From: Citrobacter sp. Marseille-Q6884
GTDB lineage: Bacteria > Pseudomonadota > Gammaproteobacteria > Enterobacterales > Enterobacteriaceae
DNA length: 64,000 bases
Assembly (NCBI RefSeq): GCF_945906775.1
Contig: NZ_CAMDRE010000001.1
Span: 2,852,001-2,916,000, forward strand
Reading direction: 5' to 3'
This document shows positions 1 to 8,656 of the stretch, one piece after another (the stretch's first letter is position 1; every line of letters begins with the position of its first letter). Under the pieces are notes generated by a model that searched no databases, was not told the DNA's origin, and saw only the letters and a program-made list of their open reading frames with translations. Made by a program: the position numbers and the translations under genes.

Positions 1-1
1 C

Positions 2-2614
2 TCCTTTAAAGAACGTGAACAGTATTTACAGCAGGGCGTTTGCCCTGCATGTCACAAGAAAGAACTGTTTACCAGTATCGAAAAGCCCTGGATGTTGAAG
101 TGTGGCCGCGAGAATAAATGCGGTAAAGAAATACTGGTCAAAGAGTTGTACCGGGACATTTTTGAGGACTGGTCAAAGCGTTATCAGCCCACACCCGAAA
201 CACCAAATGCCACTGCAGAAGCCTATCTCCGCGAAGCCAGGGGACTGGATACTACGAAACTGGCTGGTTGCTATACCCAGGGTACTTTCCTCAAGAATGG
301 TCTCGGCAGCGCCACGGTGAAATTTAAGCTGGCGAACGGCAGAGGCTGGGAGCGCATCATTGATCAACCAGACCGTTTTAACCAGAAAGCCAATTTTATT
401 GGTAATTATGCTGGCTACTGGTGGGAATATCCCGGTCTGGATTTGTCCGGGCAGAAAGAGATTTGGATCACCGAGGGTATTTTTAATGCCATTGCGCTTA
501 ATGAAGCGGGAAAGGCCGCAGTGGCCACCCTCAGCAGCGTTAATTATCCGAAGGCATTGCTCGATATGCTGACTGAAATCCTCGGCGATAAGCCCCGTCC
601 ACGGCTGGTATGGGCATTTGATGATGATAAAGCCGGTCGCAGCCATATCATAAAATTTGCACGTCGCGCCCGGGATGCTGGCTGGGAAGTCTCTGCAGCG
701 TTGCCTTCGGAAAATGGGTCATCCCTTGACTGGAATGACCTGCATCTGCGTGAACGGCTAGAACCACACAATATTACCCAGTATCGCCATTACGGACGTC
801 TACTACTGGCAGAAAGCCCGGCAGCGAAGGCGCTGGAGATGTACAACCATAACAGCTGGCGCAGCTTTTATTTTACCTTTGGTTTTCGCACTTACTGGTT
901 TGAACTGGACTTTGAAAAATACTCCAGGGCATACGACCGCATACAGGAGCTGGAGGGGATATTTGACGAGGAACTTGCCAAAGAAAAAGCCATTAAGGAA
1001 TCGGGAAGCCTTGAAGAAATCGCGAATTGCGTGATGCAACCGCTGTATTACCAGGTATCAAAACCCACCGATGAGGCGTGGTATTACCTGCGTGTTATGG
1101 CTCCCAATATGCCAACTGTAAAAAGCACGTTTACCGCCAGTCAGTTGACCAGTTCTGCAGAGTTTAAAAAGCGTCTGTTGCATATGGCCAAAGGTGCACT
1201 CTTTACCGGCACTACTAAGCAGTTGGATATCATTTTTCGTTCTCTGCAAAACATCAAAGAGGTGAATACCATGAACTGGCTCGGGTTCAATAAAGACCAT
1301 AATGCATGGATATTTAATGATGTGGCCATCAGTAAAGGACGTGTTTTCACGCTGAATGAGGAGGACTATTTTGATATTGAAAAGCTATCCATCAAAAGCC
1401 TGAGCCTGACCCCCTCATTAAACCTGAATGTGGATCTGCGTGATTTTGAAACGAACTGGGTTAATGACATCTGGACGGCGTTCGGAACCAAAGGCTATAT
1501 CGCGCTGGCGTTCTGGCTGGGGTCTTTTTTTGCTGAGCAGCTGCGCCAGCGTAATAAGTCCTATCCATTCCTTGAGATAGTGGGCGAGCCGGGAACCGGT
1601 AAATCCACGCTGATAGAATTTCTGTGGAAGCTCTGCGGCCGTGAGGATTACGAGGGTTTTGATCCATCGAAATCAACGGCTGCCGCGCGTGGCCGTAACT
1701 TCTCTCAGGTATCAAATCTGCCTGTTGTTCTGATTGAAGGTGATCGCCAGTCGGTTGAAGGGAAGTCCAAAAACCTCCGGGCGTTTGATTATGACGAGCT
1801 GAAATCCCTCTATAACGGACGCGCATCCCGCGCCCTCGGCATCAAGACCAACAATAACGAGACATACGAACCACCGTTCAAAGGTGCAATAGTCATCGCG
1901 CAGAACGCCGATGTTGATGGCTCAGAGGCGCTGTTATCCCGTCTGATTCATATTGCAACTGACCGTTCTGGCCAGACGCCTGAGACAACAGCTGCTGCTG
2001 TACGTCTTGAGCAGATGCCGGTTCAGGCAGTATCAGGTTTTTTGATAAAAGCGACATCGATGGCTGATGAACTGCTGGCAGAGTACGACAAGCATCTGGC
2101 TATAGCTCAGCAGCAATTTAAGGCGCAGGGCATCATTAAATCTAACCGTATCAGTCTCAATCACGCGCAAATTCAGGCAATGCTGGCCGTTTTGCCACTG
2201 GTTGTGCCGGTACCTACTGATCGCATTCAGCAGACCTGGAAATACGCAGTAACGCTGGCAGAAGAACGTCAGAGAGCGCTCAATCAGGATCACCCACTGG
2301 TGCAGGAATTCTGGGAAATGTTTGATTACCTGGACGGTCAGGAATCAGCAGGAATGAACCACTCCGCCATATCTGAACCGAACGAAATTGCTGTCAACTT
2401 TAACCATTTTGAAGAGGTGGCCGCGCACTACCGGCAGCGCCTCAACTTTACGATGGTTGATATCAAAAAGCTGCTTAAGAACGGGAGTAAACGCAAATAT
2501 CTGCGTACCTGCTCTGTGCGTAGTGACGTCAGCAAACAGTTCAATCAAGGAAAAGACACTGCATATCGGCGTTCTGAAACGTATTACTGTTGGGTATTTA
2601 GTCGGGAAAAATAA
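2..2614 (+). CDS. Phage primase-helicase, P4 alpha-like (5' end outside window)
   Basis: Probable replication protein combining primase and helicase activity. The frame is open from base 2, so the ATG at 92 is internal. Cys codons at 41, 50, 101 and 119 form a zinc ribbon (C-X2-C-X16-C-X5-C) typical of primase N-termini. Counting from the ATG at 92, a TOPRIM-like core follows with TEG at 127-129 and DDDKAG at 177-182. A helicase ATPase domain has Walker A GEPGTGKST at 498-506 and a Walker B-like VVLIEGD at 545-551. The last 200 or so residues are unassigned; in P4 alpha the C-terminus binds origin iterons. P2-type phages normally carry a rolling-circle gpA instead, so this points to a different replication mode. 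Functions are inferred from motifs only. Confidence 0.85.
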   Translation, partial: SFKEREQYLQQGVCPACHKKELFTSIEKPWMLKCGRENKCGKEILVKELYRDIFEDWSKRYQPTPETPNATAEAYLREARGLDTTKLAGCYTQGTFLKNGLGSATVKFKLANGRGWERIIDQPDRFNQKANFIGNYAGYWWEYPGLDLSGQKEIWITEGIFNAIALNEAGKAAVATLSSVNYPKALLDMLTEILGDKPRPRLVWAFDDDKAGRSHIIKFARRARDAGWEVSAALPSENGSSLDWNDLHLRERLEPHNITQYRHYGRLLLAESPAAKALEMYNHNSWRSFYFTFGFRTYWFELDFEKYSRAYDRIQELEGIFDEELAKEKAIKESGSLEEIANCVMQPLYYQVSKPTDEAWYYLRVMAPNMPTVKSTFTASQLTSSAEFKKRLLHMAKGALFTGTTKQLDIIFRSLQNIKEVNTMNWLGFNKDHNAWIFNDVAISKGRVFTLNEEDYFDIEKLSIKSLSLTPSLNLNVDLRDFETNWVNDIWTAFGTKGYIALAFWLGSFFAEQLRQRNKSYPFLEIVGEPGTGKSTLIEFLWKLCGREDYEGFDPSKSTAAARGRNFSQVSNLPVVLIEGDRQSVEGKSKNLRAFDYDELKSLYNGRASRALGIKTNNNETYEPPFKGAIVIAQNADVDGSEALLSRLIHIATDRSGQTPETTAAAVRLEQMPVQAVSGFLIKATSMADELLAEYDKHLAIAQQQFKAQGIIKSNRISLNHAQIQAMLAVLPLVVPVPTDRIQQTWKYAVTLAEERQRALNQDHPLVQEFWEMFDYLDGQESAGMNHSAISEPNEIAVNFNHFEEVAAHYRQRLNFTMVDIKKLLKNGSKRKYLRTCSVRSDVSKQFNQGKDTAYRRSETYYCWVFSREK

Positions 2615-2624
2615 TGGGGATATT

Positions 2625-2948
2625 ATGAATATTTTTTGCAAACTTTATGAGGTTGGTAGTTTTCAGGTGCTTGTTGAAAAAATCATTGATGATGAAGATA
2701 AACCGGCGATTTTATTTCGCTGGCATCCTGAAGACGGATTAATTAAATCTACTGATTATAAAATCAGCTTTAATTCATTGCAGGCCAGAAATGTTGTTTT
2801 CCATAATATGAATTTAACATTTATCCGATTGATGATTGAGAAATGTCAACATCATATTGATTTGCTTAATGGGGGAAGTACGACACTAAACGATATTAAC
2901 GTTGGCTGGATGGGGTTTGATCCAGCACAGGTTAGCGAGGATAAATAA
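2625..2948 (+). CDS. Hypothetical phage protein, 107 aa
   Basis: Small soluble protein of no family I recognise. The start at 2625 is chosen because GGGGA lies five bases upstream and it follows the primase stop by ten bases; the open frame extends further left but only inside the primase gene. The sequence is acidic and aromatic-rich with no membrane segment or obvious nucleic-acid motif. Its stop overlaps the start of the next gene (TAATG), so primase and the two small genes probably form one transcript. Base composition is more AT-rich than in the primase gene. A role in replication or host takeover is possible from position but unsupported. Confidence 0.7.
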   Translation: MNIFCKLYEVGSFQVLVEKIIDDEDKPAILFRWHPEDGLIKSTDYKISFNSLQARNVVFHNMNLTFIRLMIEKCQHHIDLLNGGSTTLNDINVGWMGFDPAQVSEDK

Positions 2949-3268
2949 TGGACGAAATAACGAAAGAACGGCTGATTGACCTATATTCATTTGAAATGAA
3001 TATATCGCCTGAAGAGGTGCAGAAACTCGCGAGAATGGCGTTAAGATTGTCAGACGAGCTACAGAAACGTTGCAAGGTTGATAACGCCGAACCTGTATAT
3101 CAAATCAGAATGCGTCCGCCAGGGGATAGCCTATGGTTTTCATGGATTGATTGCGCGGAGGGTGCATATAATGCCGCGCTGCGTTATACCACTGAACCTG
3201 ATATTGATGGATGTATTTATCAGGCACGTAAACTCTACGCCGCACAGCCGCCAGTTGGTAATTCCTGA
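2948..3268 (+). CDS. Hypothetical phage protein, 106 aa
   Basis: Starts within the stop codon of the preceding gene (TAATG), so it is translationally coupled. The N-terminal half is helical and charged (MDEITKERLIDLYSFEM). The C-terminal half contains YQIRMRPPGDSLWFSWIDC, a style seen in small enterobacterial phage proteins of unknown role. There are no signal peptide or membrane segments. It is the last rightward gene before the leftward ogr-Q-P block. I do not recognise a function. The following 145 bases, to the end of ogr, separate convergent genes and show no strong terminator hairpin. Confidence 0.7.
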   Translation: MDEITKERLIDLYSFEMNISPEEVQKLARMALRLSDELQKRCKVDNAEPVYQIRMRPPGDSLWFSWIDCAEGAYNAALRYTTEPDIDGCIYQARKLYAAQPPVGNS

Positions 3269-3413
3269 GACTCTGCCATGCTCCGTTGCATTAAAGCCAG
3301 GGCTTATCATTGGCAAGGGCTGCAAAACAGAGACTTTGCTGACTGCGTTGCAGCGTTGGTGACCATAAATCGAAATTGACGTTTTGACGCCGGAAGAGCG
3401 TACAAAGCAGGAA

Positions 3414-3683
3414 TTATAACATTGCTGGCCTGTCCAGTCCCTTCAGCCTTCCCATCAGCTCGACCTTTTTCTTTGGGTCGAGTGAGCCAATTAGCCCCAC
3501 CAGTAAGTCATCTAATGATTTTCTGCTGGGGCTGAGAGTATGTTTAAACGATACCTGCAGAACGTATGTATGGCCGCAATTCACGTCACTGCAGGCACAA
3601 TACGCTTCAGTGAGTTGAGGGTGAATGGGATTGGTTGATTTAATCACCGCTCTGGCCCCGCATTCTGGACACTTAATCCGCAT
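3414..3683 (-). CDS. ogr: Late transcription activator, Ogr/Delta family
   Basis: Zinc-finger activator of phage late promoters, working with host RNA polymerase alpha subunit in P2 and P4. The start at 3683 is chosen because AAGGAG lies seven bases upstream; an in-frame ATG at 3719 would add 12 residues. The 89-residue product has Cys5, Cys8, Cys31 and Cys36, giving C-X2-C-X22-C-X4-C, the spacing of the Ogr/Delta family. In P2, ogr lies at the far end of the tail genes; here it is directly downstream of the portal gene on the same strand. Likely targets include the divergent region at 6548-6728. The C-terminal tail is longer and more basic than I expect for P2 Ogr. Confidence 0.85.
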   Translation of the reverse strand: MRIKCPECGARAVIKSTNPIHPQLTEAYCACSDVNCGHTYVLQVSFKHTLSPSRKSLDDLLVGLIGSLDPKKKVELMGRLKGLDRPAML

Positions 3684-3740
3684 TTTACGCTCCTTGCTAT
3701 CACCAGATTTAATATTCATTTGCGCTTAAAATTTACCCCA

Positions 3741-4769
3741 TTATGCATCAACTTGTTCCGATTGTGTAAAGATAATGCGCAAACTTGCGGGGATGTCACT
3801 GTCATTATTCACGGCGTCCCGGATGAGTTTTTGTATCGGGGTAACCTCATCCCGCTGGTATGCGTCCCGTGTTTTTGTGATATCCGGGAATGAGCTGTTG
3901 TTGTTCGGCATCATCCCGGCCAGTCCGGGCGGGAAACGATGGGCATTCAGGATGTCCTGCATCGAGATATTCTTGATGTTCACAAACTCATCTTTTGCGG
4001 TCATGTCACTGACGGGTAAAAGCTGTACACCTTTTTCTTTCCCGCCCGGGATGTTGATCATCATGGATTTGAAGTTGCCTACACCTTTGCCAGCCGCAAT
4101 TTGTTGTTTCATCTCATCTTCCATTTCGTCCGTCATGTTCGGGTCAGTGGTGTACAGGATGTATCCGAGATGAGCGCCGTTTTTGTAATAACGGCGTCGG
4201 AAAATAGTGGCTTCATTGTTGAGCATGGCACTGTGGATGCCCCCGAGATAATCGGGTTTACCGTATACCTGCTGACGTGTGTCATAGAGTTTGATAAAGA
4301 CAATATCTTTCTCGGCATACGTCAGCGCTCCGCTTTTCTGCAGGATGTAAAATTTCTGGTCCTTGCCGCGGCGCAGATAAAGTGAGGGCAGGGGATGCAG
4401 GCCAATCACTTTACCAAAAGCATTACGCAGTTTGAGCAACGCAACATCGCCAAATGTGAGCAGATTCATCACTGCAGCCTGAATATTTTCCTGCATCATG
4501 CCGCCACCGCTGACAAAATCGGCGGTGATCATGTTGGTTCTGGCTCGCAAAATACCACCATGCTGGCCGTTGATATCTGGCAATTCAGCAAGCGCCAGCC
4601 GGTTGACTGGCAGGGTGTAGAACTGGCTCGAACTGTCGTAATACACCGGTTTATATTCCAGCGGGTTGAGGATAGCCCGCTCCGGGTTGCCAAAGGTGAT
4701 CATGCTCATTTTCTGCTGCGCCGGCGCGGTGTTTTCTGCCGTTACGGGTTTACGGTTCTTTTTGCTCAT
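3741..4769 (-). CDS. Q: Portal protein (P2 GpQ / PBSX family)
   Basis: Forms the dodecameric portal vertex through which DNA is packaged and to which the tail attaches. The 342-residue length and the sequence (ITFGNPERAI near the N-terminus, FRRRYYKNGAH, and HRFPPGLAGMMP toward the C-terminus) match P2 GpQ-type portals. The ATG at 4769 overlaps the terminase stop as ATGA, implying translational coupling; an alternative ATG at 4781 lies 12 bases upstream. It is co-transcribed leftward with terminase P, and ogr follows it. Nothing appears broken. Confidence 0.92.
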   Translation of the reverse strand: MSKKNRKPVTAENTAPAQQKMSMITFGNPERAILNPLEYKPVYYDSSSQFYTLPVNRLALAELPDINGQHGGILRARTNMITADFVSGGGMMQENIQAAVMNLLTFGDVALLKLRNAFGKVIGLHPLPSLYLRRGKDQKFYILQKSGALTYAEKDIVFIKLYDTRQQVYGKPDYLGGIHSAMLNNEATIFRRRYYKNGAHLGYILYTTDPNMTDEMEDEMKQQIAAGKGVGNFKSMMINIPGGKEKGVQLLPVSDMTAKDEFVNIKNISMQDILNAHRFPPGLAGMMPNNNSSFPDITKTRDAYQRDEVTPIQKLIRDAVNNDSDIPASLRIIFTQSEQVDA

Positions 4770-6547
4770 CCCAGAATCCATCTTGATTTGCGTTTATGTT
4801 CGGTATTCAGCGGCTCGTTCTGCATAGCGTGTGATATCGCCCAGAATGAGTCGGCGTGCCCGGTTTCCTGTGACCGCGTAGCGACGAACGTCATGGCGTT
4901 ACCGCTGGCGGTGGTGGTGCGTTTGATGGCCATAAAGCTGGCCGCGATGTCCTTGTCTTCCCGGTCCCACTCGATGCGATTGCCGCCAACCACGTCGATC
5001 ATCTTCAGTACCAGACGGTTTTTACTTTCCACGCTGTAGTGGATAGGTACGGCCTCCCGGGGCGCGAATGCGCTGACAATATCGAATACACCGGCACCGA
5101 TGCCCGTGACGTCGATCCCGATGTAGGTGAGGTTGTACGCCTCTTTAATTTTTTTGATTTGCTCGGCCTGGAACTTGAATGACAGACCTGTCCAGACCCA
5201 TTTTCGTAATACCCGATATTTTTCGGCGGCATACAGTGGCACTGCGATAACCACAAATGTGGCGTTGTCGGTAGTGCGGCTGGGGTCATAGCCTCCCCAG
5301 ACTTCCCGGTTGCCGAAGGGGCGCGGGTCATCTGGCTTAAAGTCCTGCCACATTGCCGGGTCGGTACCGCATTTCATCAGCTGGTCGAAGCCAAAAACGG
5401 CATCTTTATCGTCAACGAACACACACATAAACAGCATGTCGAAGGCGGGGCCGCTGTAGCGGTCACGCAGGTCATCAATATTTGCCAGATTAAATCCGGC
5501 TTTTACCGCGTCTTCGATGGTGACAATCAAGCGCCATTGTTTATCCGGGCATAGCCTGCCACCGTCACGCAGTTCGGCCTCGGTCGGGAACTCAATGTGT
5601 TTACGTTCCGGGCGACCCCTACGCCATTCGTCCCCGGTCCAGAACGGATACGCCTCATGCGCTTTTGAGCTGGGTGTAGAGAAATAGGTGATGCGCCAGT
5701 GGTCATGCGTGGCCATCGCTGATGCAACGTCATTCAGTTTGCGGAATTTCGGGATCCAGAAATACTCATCGATATAGACGTTGGCGCTTTCTGACTGGGC
5801 TGTATTGCTGTTTGTTCCCAGAAAACTCATTTCTGCGCCGTTGCTCAGGCGTATCGGGTTACCGGTCAGTTCGATACCGAGAAATTTATGTGCTATCTGT
5901 ACGATATAGCGTCGAAACACTTCGGCCTGACGTTTTGATGCGGACAGAAAAACCTGTGGCTTTCCATTGAGGATCGCGTCTTCCAATGCCTCACCGGCAA
6001 AATACCAGGTGGCACCGAGCTGTCGGGCTTTAAGGACATTACGGATTTTCTGATGCAGGTTTTCGCGCAGTGTCAGCTGGTACCCAAACAGTACCGACAC
6101 CCACTCGTTAAAGCTGTCAGCGGTTATCTCACTGACATCATTTTTGCGCTTACGGCCTTTGCGTTGCTGGATGGTACCTTCATCTGTGAGGGTACCATCC
6201 GCGCATGATTTGCCACTCTCCTGCAGGTGCTGCAGCTGCAGCAGCTTCTCTTCCCGCTTTGCGCGCTGAGCCAGCAGTTTTACGTGATGGCCAACGAGCT
6301 GATCCAGCTCCTGCAGCTCGAGCTGCGATTTGCCGTCACGGTCTGTCAGTACCTGGATACGGCGTGATAATGCGGCCTCTACACCTTCCTCGCTCAGCAG
6401 GTCACGCCAGCTGAACTTCTCGGCCCAGTAGTAGATGATGCGCACGCTGGGTAGCCGTAGCTCCTCTTTGATCTCCTGCGGTGTCCACCGTTTGAGATAC
6501 AGGGCGCGGGCGACGTCCCTGATTTCCTCAGAATATTTCTGCGCCAT
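4766..6547 (-). CDS. P: Terminase large subunit, ATPase (P2 GpP)
   Basis: Packaging motor ATPase acting with GpM at the portal. The start at 6547 is preceded by AGAGGGAAT and begins MAQKYSEEIRDVARALYLKR; an upstream in-frame ATG at 6664 lacks such a site. Of 593 residues, the first 50 or so form a helix-turn-helix (WTPQEIKEELRLPS). The ATPase has KARQLGATWYF near residue 170 and a Walker B-like VYIDEYFW near 250. Acidic residues in GGYDPSRTTD near 415 and YIGIDVTG near 475 fit the nuclease-like C-terminal domain. It ends in a 4-base overlap with the portal gene. Divergent from scaffold O, it is a late gene under probable Ogr control. Confidence 0.93.
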   Translation of the reverse strand: MAQKYSEEIRDVARALYLKRWTPQEIKEELRLPSVRIIYYWAEKFSWRDLLSEEGVEAALSRRIQVLTDRDGKSQLELQELDQLVGHHVKLLAQRAKREEKLLQLQHLQESGKSCADGTLTDEGTIQQRKGRKRKNDVSEITADSFNEWVSVLFGYQLTLRENLHQKIRNVLKARQLGATWYFAGEALEDAILNGKPQVFLSASKRQAEVFRRYIVQIAHKFLGIELTGNPIRLSNGAEMSFLGTNSNTAQSESANVYIDEYFWIPKFRKLNDVASAMATHDHWRITYFSTPSSKAHEAYPFWTGDEWRRGRPERKHIEFPTEAELRDGGRLCPDKQWRLIVTIEDAVKAGFNLANIDDLRDRYSGPAFDMLFMCVFVDDKDAVFGFDQLMKCGTDPAMWQDFKPDDPRPFGNREVWGGYDPSRTTDNATFVVIAVPLYAAEKYRVLRKWVWTGLSFKFQAEQIKKIKEAYNLTYIGIDVTGIGAGVFDIVSAFAPREAVPIHYSVESKNRLVLKMIDVVGGNRIEWDREDKDIAASFMAIKRTTTASGNAMTFVATRSQETGHADSFWAISHAMQNEPLNTEHKRKSRWILG

Positions 6548-6728
6548 ATTCCCTCTGGCTATTGTTCCTTTTTGACCATTCTGACGGGATGGCAAGAGAT
6601 TACATTCCGCTAAATTCCGCTGCGTCCCGCTATCAATACGTAGCGAAACTCCCCGAGATCCCACTAAGTGAATTTCTTTTCTCGTTCCGTTTTACTGGTG
6701 TCCAGGGACGAAAAGGGACAGGGACGTT
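6548..6728. promoter_or_regulatory. Divergent late promoter region between P and O
   Basis: The only gap between the divergent late blocks, so it must carry both late promoters. ATTCCGCT occurs at 6604-6611 and 6614-6621, with a degenerate third copy, GTCCCGCT, at 6624-6631, all at a 10-bp period. A dyad, TGTCC-N12-GGACA, spans 6699-6720. Ogr-family activators bind dyad sites of TGT...ACA type upstream of late promoters, so both elements are candidate activator sites. The exact promoters are not identified. Confidence 0.5.
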
Positions 6729-7592
6729 ATGCCACGTTTACGCACAGACTGGATTTGTGTTGCTACCGCAGGGAAAACAGCGGACGGACGCGAAATCAAG
6801 GAAGAATGGCTGCAGGAAGCGGCCGATACCTATAACCCACAAACTTATACCGCTCTTATCTGGCCACGCCACGACACACTTGAGGCGCGAGCGTGGAGCT
6901 ATAACTACGGTGAAGTTGCTGGGCTGAAAGCAGAACGTGTGGATGGTGTTCTCAAATTGTTTGCCCAGCTCATGCCAAATGACTGGCTGATTGCCACCAA
7001 CGAATCCGGGCAGAAACTTTTTACATCTATTGAAGTTGTCGAGAACTTTGCCGGCACCGGGAAATATTATTTGTTTGGGCTGGCGGTTACAGATATTCCG
7101 GCCTCTCTGGGTACTGATCGCCTGATGTTTAGTATGGGCAGTACGCAATCTGCGCTGGAACAGGGAGGAGCAGAAATGTTTTCTCTCGGTGAACTCAGTG
7201 AAGTTAGCGAAGAAGCCAAAGCCCGGGAGAAGAACTTCCTCCAGCGCTTCTTCAGCCGCAACAAAGACAACCCACCTCAAACCAAGGACGAGGACGAAAT
7301 GACCAAGGAACAGTTCGATGCGCTGATGGGGCGCATGGATACGCAGGATGCGGCGATTACCGGCATTCAGGAACAGGTGAAAGCGTTCAGTGCCGGTAAT
7401 CAACCCGCCGATCCTCAAAAGCAGGAAATTAAGCCGGAAGACAAACCGACCACGGTTATCACGGCCGAGCAGTTTACTCAGTTGGAAGGGAAGCTGGATG
7501 GCCTTGTGCAGAAGTTTGAGCAGGTGGCCAGCGCGAACACCACCAAAAAACCGGATGAAAATCCAGGCGAAGAAAACAAAGTCTGGCTGTAA
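6729..7592 (+). CDS. O: Capsid scaffold and maturation protease (P2 GpO)
   Basis: Internal scaffold that also cleaves capsid precursors. The N-terminal protease domain (to about 140) aligns with P2 GpO: Asp19 in TADGR, His48 in WPRHD and Ser100 in FTSIEV fit the catalytic residues known for that family. The C-terminal half is charged and repetitive (KNFLQRFFSRNKD, then Gln/Lys/Pro-rich runs), as expected of a scaffold. Length is 287 aa, near the usual size. The ATG at 6729 follows GGGACG. It opens the rightward late operon, nine bases before capsid N. The long antisense frame through this gene is taken as a shadow. Confidence 0.92.
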   Translation: MPRLRTDWICVATAGKTADGREIKEEWLQEAADTYNPQTYTALIWPRHDTLEARAWSYNYGEVAGLKAERVDGVLKLFAQLMPNDWLIATNESGQKLFTSIEVVENFAGTGKYYLFGLAVTDIPASLGTDRLMFSMGSTQSALEQGGAEMFSLGELSEVSEEAKAREKNFLQRFFSRNKDNPPQTKDEDEMTKEQFDALMGRMDTQDAAITGIQEQVKAFSAGNQPADPQKQEIKPEDKPTTVITAEQFTQLEGKLDGLVQKFEQVASANTTKKPDENPGEENKVWL

Positions 7593-7601
7593 GGAACAGG
7601 G

Positions 7602-8648
7602 ATGAAACCACAAACCGAAAAGCTCGTACAACAGGTACGTGACATTCTGGCCAAACAGTATGGCGCTGATCCAGCCGTGATTCTGGCGGGTAAATCATTT
7701 GCCATTACCGGGCCACAGGAAGAGCGTCTGCTGGGGGCGGTTCAGGAATCTGTTGATTTCATGAGCCTGATTAATATGCCTTTGGTGACTGATATTCAGG
7801 GGGAAAAGGTCTTTTCTGGTATGCAACAGACCATCACCGGTCGCAAAGCATCTGGCCGCTACCGCCGTAATATTAATCCTGCTGGTGCAAAATACACCTG
7901 CGCACCTACTGATAGTGGAGTGATTGTGCCATGGCATCAGGCTGATACCTGGGCGCGTATGGGCGATCAGTTCATGGCGCTGTATGCGCAGTTTGTGCAG
8001 CGCCAGATTGCACTCGACCAGTTGATGATCGCCTGGAATGGTACGTCTGTTGCTGACAGTTCTGATCCGGCCACCAACAAGCTGCTGCAGGATGTGAACA
8101 CCGGCTGGCTGCAGTGGATGCGAACCAATCTGGCCAAAAATATTCTGACTGGCGGTAAGACTGCCGACAAAATCAAAGTCGGGACCGATGCAACGGCTGA
8201 CTATACCAGTCTCGATCATCTTGCTTATGACCTGCGTCAGGGACTTGACCCCGTACACCGTCAGCGTACTGACCTGGTACTGATGGTCGGTGCTGACATT
8301 ATCGCTAAAGAAGCGGATGCTGCCGGCAAGATGCATGGTCGTACTCCGACCGAACGTGCGGCCATGAAACAAATGGATCTGATGGGGTCATTCGGTGGTC
8401 TGCCGGCTGTCATTCCTCCACAGTTCCCAGCGCGTGGGTGTGTCATCACCACTTACTCTAACCTGTCGATTTATACCCAGACGGATTCGATGCGTCGTGG
8501 CTTCAAAGACGATGATGAGCTGGCAGGCCTGGTGGACTCCTACTACCGCAACGAAGCGTACGTGGTGGAAGACGAAACCCTGTTTGTGGGTATCGAACCG
8601 GCGAACGTCGTGCTGGAAGGCGACAAAGGCACAACCACTAATCCGTAA
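7602..8648 (+). CDS. N: Major capsid protein (P2 GpN)
   Basis: HK97-fold shell subunit of the icosahedral head. The 348 residues resemble P2 GpN throughout: an N-terminal helical region (KLVQQVRDILAKQYG) that GpO would trim, PLVTDIQGEKVF, a central segment with LDQLMIAWNGTS, and near the C-terminus SYYRNEAYVVED followed by ALVGIEP-like VGIEPANV. The ATG follows AGGAACAGGG. It lies between the scaffold/protease and terminase M with very short gaps, the standard P2 head order. No disruption is seen. Confidence 0.94.
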   Translation: MKPQTEKLVQQVRDILAKQYGADPAVILAGKSFAITGPQEERLLGAVQESVDFMSLINMPLVTDIQGEKVFSGMQQTITGRKASGRYRRNINPAGAKYTCAPTDSGVIVPWHQADTWARMGDQFMALYAQFVQRQIALDQLMIAWNGTSVADSSDPATNKLLQDVNTGWLQWMRTNLAKNILTGGKTADKIKVGTDATADYTSLDHLAYDLRQGLDPVHRQRTDLVLMVGADIIAKEADAAGKMHGRTPTERAAMKQMDLMGSFGGLPAVIPPQFPARGCVITTYSNLSIYTQTDSMRRGFKDDDELAGLVDSYYRNEAYVVEDETLFVGIEPANVVLEGDKGTTTNP

Positions 8649-8656
8649 GGGGTGTT

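Noticed and set aside
92..94. ATG at 92 as the true start of the primase-helicase
   Set aside because: The frame is open to the window edge and the upstream codons supply the first two cysteines of the zinc ribbon.
6738..7631. 297-codon open frame opposite scaffold gene O
   Set aside because: Lies across the O/N junction on the other strand with no ribosome site; O has clear family and catalytic residues.
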